From a bacterium (GTDB lineage Bacteria; Chloroflexota; Dormibacteria; UBA8260; Bog-877): a DNA stretch of 8,110 nucleotides. Positions 5,275 through 8,110 of this stretch are shown one piece after another. The position numbers were made by a program, and so were the translations under genes. The stretch covers positions 1-8,110 of the forward strand of contig JAJYWT010000103.1 of the NCBI GenBank assembly GCA_021791345.1. The letters are read 5' to 3'. The notes beneath the pieces are model-generated. The model was not told the DNA's origin and did not search any database. It saw nothing but the letters and a program-made list of their open reading frames with translations. Position 1 is the stretch's first letter. Each line of letters opens with the position of its first letter.

Positions 5275-6672
5275 TCAGACCACGCGGCGCCGGCCGGGCC
5301 AGTACGCGCTCACCAGCAGCATCCCGCCCAAGAGAACCAACAGGGAAGATGGGGCCAGGGGGAGCGCGGCCCCAGCCGCTGGAACCGGCACCGTCACCTG
5401 GTACGCCAGGGTCGTCGTGCTGGCCGCGTAGGTCGTATCCCCGGAGTAGGCGGCGGTGAACTCGGTCGCTCCGGCAGCCGGCAGGGTGAGGGCGCAACTG
5501 CCATGCCCCTGGCTGAGCGCTGCCGTACAGGATGAGCCCCCGCCCACGGTGACCACGACCGAGCCGGTGGGTGTGCCCCCATCGACGGACGAGACGGTGG
5601 CAGTCACCGTCACCGCAGAACCGGATGGTCCGGAGGTGGCCGGCTGCACCGACAGAGAGGTCACGCTGGGGTACTGGATCTGGATGAACGGGGTGCCGCT
5701 GGTGACGTTGCTGAAGGTCACCTGCGACAGCTGCGGCCCGGCGTAGCTCTCGCCACCCCCGCCGCCCCCGCCGGCCCCCAGGCCCCCGGTCCCGCCGTTG
5801 CCGAAGCCCCCGCCCCCGCCACCGCCCCCGGCGTAGAAGCCCCCACCCCCACCGCCGCCTCCAGCGCCGCCCGCGGTCGAGCCGGCCCCTCCCGCCCCGC
5901 CGGAGGTCGCTCCGCCCGCCGTGCCGGGATTGCCATTGTTCGCCCCTCCGAAACCCTGCCCCCCGAGCCCACCGTGTCCCCCAATCGAAGCGCTGCCAGC
6001 GCTCCCCGGGCCACCCATGGTGGTGTACCCGAGCTCGGAGAGGCCGCCACTTCCGGGGTAGGCCGGGTTCCCACCGCGCCCGCCGAACCCTCCGGCATCT
6101 GAATTGAGATCACCGGCTCCCCCGCCGCCCCCTGCGACCACCAGACGGGGGTCACTGCCGGTGCCGAAGTCCGCCGGGTTGCAGCTGGCCGCCGCGCAAA
6201 GCTGGATGTCACTGGCGCCCCCACCCGCAGCTCCCCCGGAGGCGGTGAAGCCGGCGTACCCGGTGCTCGGAATGTAGGTTGCCCCCCCAGCGCCCCCGCC
6301 GCCTTGAGCGGACACGCCCGGCGCGGAGGTGCCGTTGGCCCCGACTTCCAGGTAGAGGGTCTCGCCCGGGGTCACGGCCAGCAGGCCCTGAACCTCCCCG
6401 GCCGGGCCACCGGGCGTGGTTTCGACGGACCCGAGGACGGAGTCCGTCGTCGATCCGCCGATGCCCCCCACCACCGTGACCAGCAGCTCACTAACCCCCG
6501 GGCCCACCTGGTAGACCAGCTGACCCGGGGTGGTGTCACGCAAGCCGCCACCGGTGGGCGGGCCAGCCAGGACGTCCTGGACACTGAGCAACCCACTCGC
6601 CAAGAGGAGTCCCACGGTCCCCGCGGCCGCCAGCGCGGCTTTGGGAAACGTTCGGCTGGGCACGGCCAGCAT
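5275..6672 (-). CDS. Secreted glycine-rich (ALK/LTK-like GR domain) protein with bacterial Ig-like domain and C-terminal membrane anchor
   Basis: The protein has 465 residues. A signal peptide covers 1-36 (Arg7, Lys11, hydrophobic 12-30, likely cut after VLA36). Residues about 44-185 resemble the glycine-rich domain of ALK/LTK receptors and its bacterial relatives: LLVTVVGGIGG, then LLAVTPGETLYLEVGANG, GGGGAGGATYI, GGGASDI, and RLVVAGGGGGAG. Glycine-rich sequence runs from 124 to about 312, with polyglycine blocks from 265 on. Residues about 335-427 form one Ig-like domain of the Big_3_5 type (TVTATVSS, GTPTGSV, AAYSGDTTYAAS). The tail LPLAPSS plus a hydrophobic segment (to about 458) and GRRRVV would anchor it in the membrane, or in the wall if LPLAP is a sortase site. 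Cys159/Cys164 and Cys382/Cys393 may form disulfides. ATG 6672 has GGAGGTGG 10 nt upstream; the frame continues to 7569 but only opposite the regulator gene. Function is unknown; surface structure, adhesion or matrix is plausible. Confidence 0.82.
   Translation of the reverse strand: MLAVPSRTFPKAALAAAGTVGLLLASGLLSVQDVLAGPPTGGGLRDTTPGQLVYQVGPGVSELLVTVVGGIGGSTTDSVLGSVETTPGGPAGEVQGLLAVTPGETLYLEVGANGTSAPGVSAQGGGGAGGATYIPSTGYAGFTASGGAAGGGASDIQLCAAASCNPADFGTGSDPRLVVAGGGGGAGDLNSDAGGFGGRGGNPAYPGSGGLSELGYTTMGGPGSAGSASIGGHGGLGGQGFGGANNGNPGTAGGATSGGAGGAGSTAGGAGGGGGGGGFYAGGGGGGGGFGNGGTGGLGAGGGGGGGESYAGPQLSQVTFSNVTSGTPFIQIQYPSVTSLSVQPATSGPSGSAVTVTATVSSVDGGTPTGSVVVTVGGGSSCTAALSQGHGSCALTLPAAGATEFTAAYSGDTTYAASTTTLAYQVTVPVPAAGAALPLAPSSLLVLLGGMLLVSAYWPGRRRVV
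5737..6303 (-). repeat. Low-complexity glycine-codon tract within the secreted protein gene
   Basis: Residues about 124-312 are coded mostly by GGN triplets, appearing as runs of CCG, CCC and CCA on the plus strand. The densest part is 5750-5860. Near-identical GGCGGG-type blocks recur, so the tract is prone to slippage, length variation and assembly or polymerase error. Confidence 0.75.
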
Positions 6673-6682
6673 GATAGTGGAA

Positions 6683-6690
6683 CCACCTCC
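6683..6690 (-). promoter_or_regulatory. Ribosome binding site of the glycine-rich protein gene
   Basis: GGAGGTGG on the minus strand ends 10 nt before the ATG at 6672. The match is strong with slightly long spacing. It supports this start against the much longer upstream reading. Confidence 0.55.
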
Positions 6691-6864
6691 GCAAGGTGCC
6701 CCCGCCGCCCGCGTCGCCGGCAAGGTCCGGGAAGGTGGGCCGGGACGGGCAGCCGGTCGGGTCCCGGCCCGGGTCCCTAAGATCCCCATAGCCAGATCCG
6801 GCCGGTCAGCTCCGCAACTCCCGGAAGGCCCTCTCCGGACGGCGGGATCTTTGACTTTTTGTTC

Positions 6865-6893
6865 TTGACGCGTCTCCCCTTCTGATGTAGAGT
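6865..6893 (+). promoter_or_regulatory. Sigma70-type promoter of the GntR regulator gene
   Basis: TTGACG (6865-6870) and TAGAGT (6888-6893) are separated by 17 bp, with TG directly before the -10 box. Transcription should start near 6900, giving a leader of about 40 nt. The region is locally A+T-richer than its surroundings (TTGACTTTTTGTTC). A perfect palindrome GACGCGTC (6867-6874) overlaps the downstream edge of the -35. Confidence 0.7.
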
Positions 6894-6903
6894 CTCGGCG
6901 TCG

Positions 6904-6916
6904 GGCGGTGACCGCC
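6904..6916 (+). promoter_or_regulatory. Candidate operator palindrome for the GntR regulator
   Basis: GGCGGT-G-ACCGCC is a perfect 6+1+6 inverted repeat. It lies just after the predicted transcription start and before the ribosome site. FadR-type GntR proteins bind short palindromes with GT and AC half-site cores, which this has. Autoregulation through this site is inference. Confidence 0.4.
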
Positions 6917-6930
6917 GCAGGGCCGCACGG

Positions 6931-6935
6931 GGAGG
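6931..6935 (+). promoter_or_regulatory. Ribosome binding site of the GntR gene
   Basis: GGAGG with 4 nt (CGCC) before the ATG at 6940. The strong match makes this start clear. Confidence 0.65.
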
Positions 6936-6939
6936 CGCC

Positions 6940-7677
6940 ATGACCCAGGGCAACGCAGCAGGTTCCGGACGGCATGCCGCCCAGCTGGAGGTCTCTTCGG
7001 TCACCGACGCCGTGTATTCCCATCTGCGCCGGCTGATCCTCCGCCAGCTCCCCCCGGGATCGCCGCTGCGGCTGAACGACCTGGCCGCCCAGCTGGGTGT
7101 GAGCACGACGCCGGTGAGGGTTGCCGTGGAACGGCTCCGGGCGGAGGGTCTCGTCGTGCACCAGCGCGGCAAGGGATCCACCGTGGCGCCGCTGTCCGTC
7201 GACGATCTCCTGGACATCTACGCGGTACGGGTGGGATTGGAGAGCGTGGCCGCCGGCCGCGGCGCCCCGCGGCTGACCGATGTGGAGATCGAGCGGATGC
7301 GCGGGCTGGTCAGCAAGCTCGGCACCCTCGATCACGACGACCTTCGCACCCTCCCCCAGTACCTGGACACGGAGTGGTCCATGCACGAGATCTGCTACGA
7401 GGCCGCGCGGCACCCTAGGCTCCTGCAGGAGATCCGTTCTTACCGACGCCAGGCGGAGCGCTACTTCCGGCTGGCCCTGGCCCAGGGGATGAACGCCCAC
7501 GATGACTTCCAGCATCAGACCGCCTTCTTCGAGGCCTGCGCCCACCGGGACGGAGCGGCGGCGGCGCAAATGGCCCGGGATCTCCTAGAGTGGACAGTGG
7601 AGCGGGTCGCCCCCATGTTGGGACCGGAGCCGGCCCCCAACGGCGCCAGGATGGCGGCCCGTGCCGCAGGCGACTGA
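6940..7677 (+). CDS. FadR-subfamily GntR transcriptional regulator (FCD ligand domain)
   Basis: This 245-residue DNA-binding regulator has an N-terminal winged helix-turn-helix at about 20-85 (LAAQLGVSTTPVRVAVERLRAEGLV at 48-72) and an all-helical FCD sensor domain at about 88-224. FCD regulators usually bind small carboxylates such as lactate, glycolate or gluconate through a metal. In the standard site the ligands are Asp, His, His, His. Aligning by spacing (4 residues, then 22 between the last two), this protein has Glu145, His149, His192 and Asp214, so the first Asp is Glu and the last His is Asp. It has its own promoter, leader palindrome and good ribosome site, and its last 17 bp overlap the start of the following FAD oxidase gene. 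It therefore most likely controls that oxidase in response to its hydroxyacid substrate. Whether it represses or activates is not shown. Confidence 0.93.
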   Translation: MTQGNAAGSGRHAAQLEVSSVTDAVYSHLRRLILRQLPPGSPLRLNDLAAQLGVSTTPVRVAVERLRAEGLVVHQRGKGSTVAPLSVDDLLDIYAVRVGLESVAAGRGAPRLTDVEIERMRGLVSKLGTLDHDDLRTLPQYLDTEWSMHEICYEAARHPRLLQEIRSYRRQAERYFRLALAQGMNAHDDFQHQTAFFEACAHRDGAAAAQMARDLLEWTVERVAPMLGPEPAPNGARMAARAAGD

Positions 7678-8110
7678 GGTACCCGGAGAGCTGATCTCCG
7701 AACTCGCCGAGCGAGTGGGCGAGCGTCTCAGCCAGAGCCCGTCGGACCTGGAGGGCCACAGCCGGGACGAGTCTCACCATGAGGCGGGAGCCCCCTGGGC
7801 GGTCGTCCGGTGCCAGAGCGTGGAGGACGTGCGGGCGGTGCTCGAGGTCTGCCGCCGGCACCTCAGTCCCGTGATCCCCTTCGGGGCAGGTAGCGGACTT
7901 GAGGGCGGGGCCATCCCCACCCGCGGAGGGGTCAGCCTCGATCTCAGCGGGATGAACCGGGTGCTGCGGGTGGGACAGGAGGATCTGGACGTGACCGTGG
8001 AGGCCGGGGTGACCCTCAGCCAGCTCAACTCGGAGCTGGGGCCGCTGGGCCTCTTCTTCCCCGTGGACCCCGGTTCCGACCCCACCCTGGGAGGGATGGT
8101 TGCCACCCGG
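7661..8110 (+). CDS. FAD-linked oxidase, D-lactate/glycolate dehydrogenase type (C-terminus beyond window)
   Basis: The visible 150 residues are the N-terminal part of a PCMH-type FAD-binding dehydrogenase of the GlcD/D-lactate dehydrogenase family, which oxidises 2-hydroxyacids to 2-oxoacids. Markers are PWAVVRCQSVEDVRAVL at 45-61, the pyrophosphate-binding PFGAGSGLEGG at 73-83, GGVSLDLSGMNRV at 89-101, DVTVEAGVTLSQLN at 110-123 and FFPVDPGSDPTLGGMVATR at 132-150. The last resembles D-lactate dehydrogenases closely; glycolate oxidase subunit GlcD is the main alternative. The frame has a GTG at 7661 as probable start, 17 bp inside the regulator gene, with AGGA 9 nt upstream. No ATG lies upstream of the conserved region in this frame. 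The overlap implies translational coupling with the FadR-type regulator. The catalytic C-terminal half lies outside the window, so substrate choice cannot be settled here. Confidence 0.9.
   Translation, partial: MPQATEVPGELISELAERVGERLSQSPSDLEGHSRDESHHEAGAPWAVVRCQSVEDVRAVLEVCRRHLSPVIPFGAGSGLEGGAIPTRGGVSLDLSGMNRVLRVGQEDLDVTVEAGVTLSQLNSELGPLGLFFPVDPGSDPTLGGMVATR

Noticed and set aside
4919..5535. Several plus-strand and minus-strand short open frames across the murE/glycine-rich gap
   Set aside because: They overlap the real genes in other frames, lack ribosome sites, and translate into Arg/Pro/Gly-rich sequence without motifs.
5737..6303. PE_PGRS-type mycobacterial glycine-rich protein
   Set aside because: There is no PE domain at the N-terminus. 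A classical signal peptide and an Ig-like domain are present instead, and the GGA/GGN repeat pattern is not the PGRS type.
5737..6303. CRISPR array or tandem DNA repeat suggested by recurrent CCGCC blocks
   Set aside because: Blocks vary in spacing and sequence and keep the reading frame as glycine codons; there are no uniform direct repeats with unique spacers.
6673..7569. Upstream extension of the glycine-rich protein frame to 7569
   Set aside because: It runs antisense to the GntR regulator and removes the signal peptide from the N-terminus. The ATG at 6672, with GGAGGTGG upstream and a clear signal peptide, is a better start.

Overview
The window is a G+C-rich stretch (about 70% by eye) of a bacterial chromosome, carrying eight protein genes and no RNA genes, insertion sequences or CRISPR array that I can see. 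Codon usage is strongly GC-biased throughout, so nearly every gene has a long antisense shadow frame. Two genes (HIT protein, MurE) have a TANNNT box exactly 6 nt before the ATG, as in leaderless transcripts. The MurE has a Chloroflexota-like flavour (SAGERD and EDPR motifs), and a secreted glycine-rich/Ig-like protein is present. Together these suggest a soil-type member of Chloroflexota, Dormibacterota or a deep actinobacterial lineage; this placement is inference and low confidence.

Layout. Positions 1-980 (minus strand): a HIT-family nucleotide hydrolase (645-980) is followed 69 bp downstream by a rhodanese-ThiF/MoeB-type sulfur-carrier activating enzyme (1-575) that runs off the left edge. 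Positions 1168-2427 (plus): a FolD-like domain fused to an FTCD/FchA cyclodeaminase-like domain, with the classical FolD catalytic residues substituted. It converges, with directly abutting stop codons, on a zinc-dependent medium-chain alcohol dehydrogenase (2428-3414, minus). Only 60 bp separate that gene's start from the divergent murE (3475-4977, plus), a stand-alone cell-wall ligase with an altered diamino-acid motif.

Positions 4978-5274 hold no convincing gene. Positions 5275-6672 (minus) encode a secreted protein made of a signal peptide, an ALK/LTK-like glycine-rich domain, a long polyglycine tract, one bacterial Ig-like domain, and a C-terminal hydrophobic helix with an Arg tail. Positions 6673-6939 form a divergent control region with a clear sigma70-type promoter and a palindrome that may be an operator. 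It serves a FadR-type GntR regulator (6940-7677), whose end overlaps the start of a D-lactate/glycolate dehydrogenase-type FAD oxidase (7661 to the right edge).

How the genes may work together: the regulator and oxidase are almost certainly one 2-hydroxyacid (D-lactate or glycolate) utilisation unit, with the regulator sensing the acid. The HIT and ThiF genes may be co-transcribed. The FolD-FchA fusion, alcohol dehydrogenase, MurE and surface protein appear to be independent units. The features most worth a second look are the FolD-FchA fusion with a lost catalytic lysine, and the secreted protein with an ALK-like glycine-rich domain. Next come the MurE specificity-loop change and the regulator's altered metal site.
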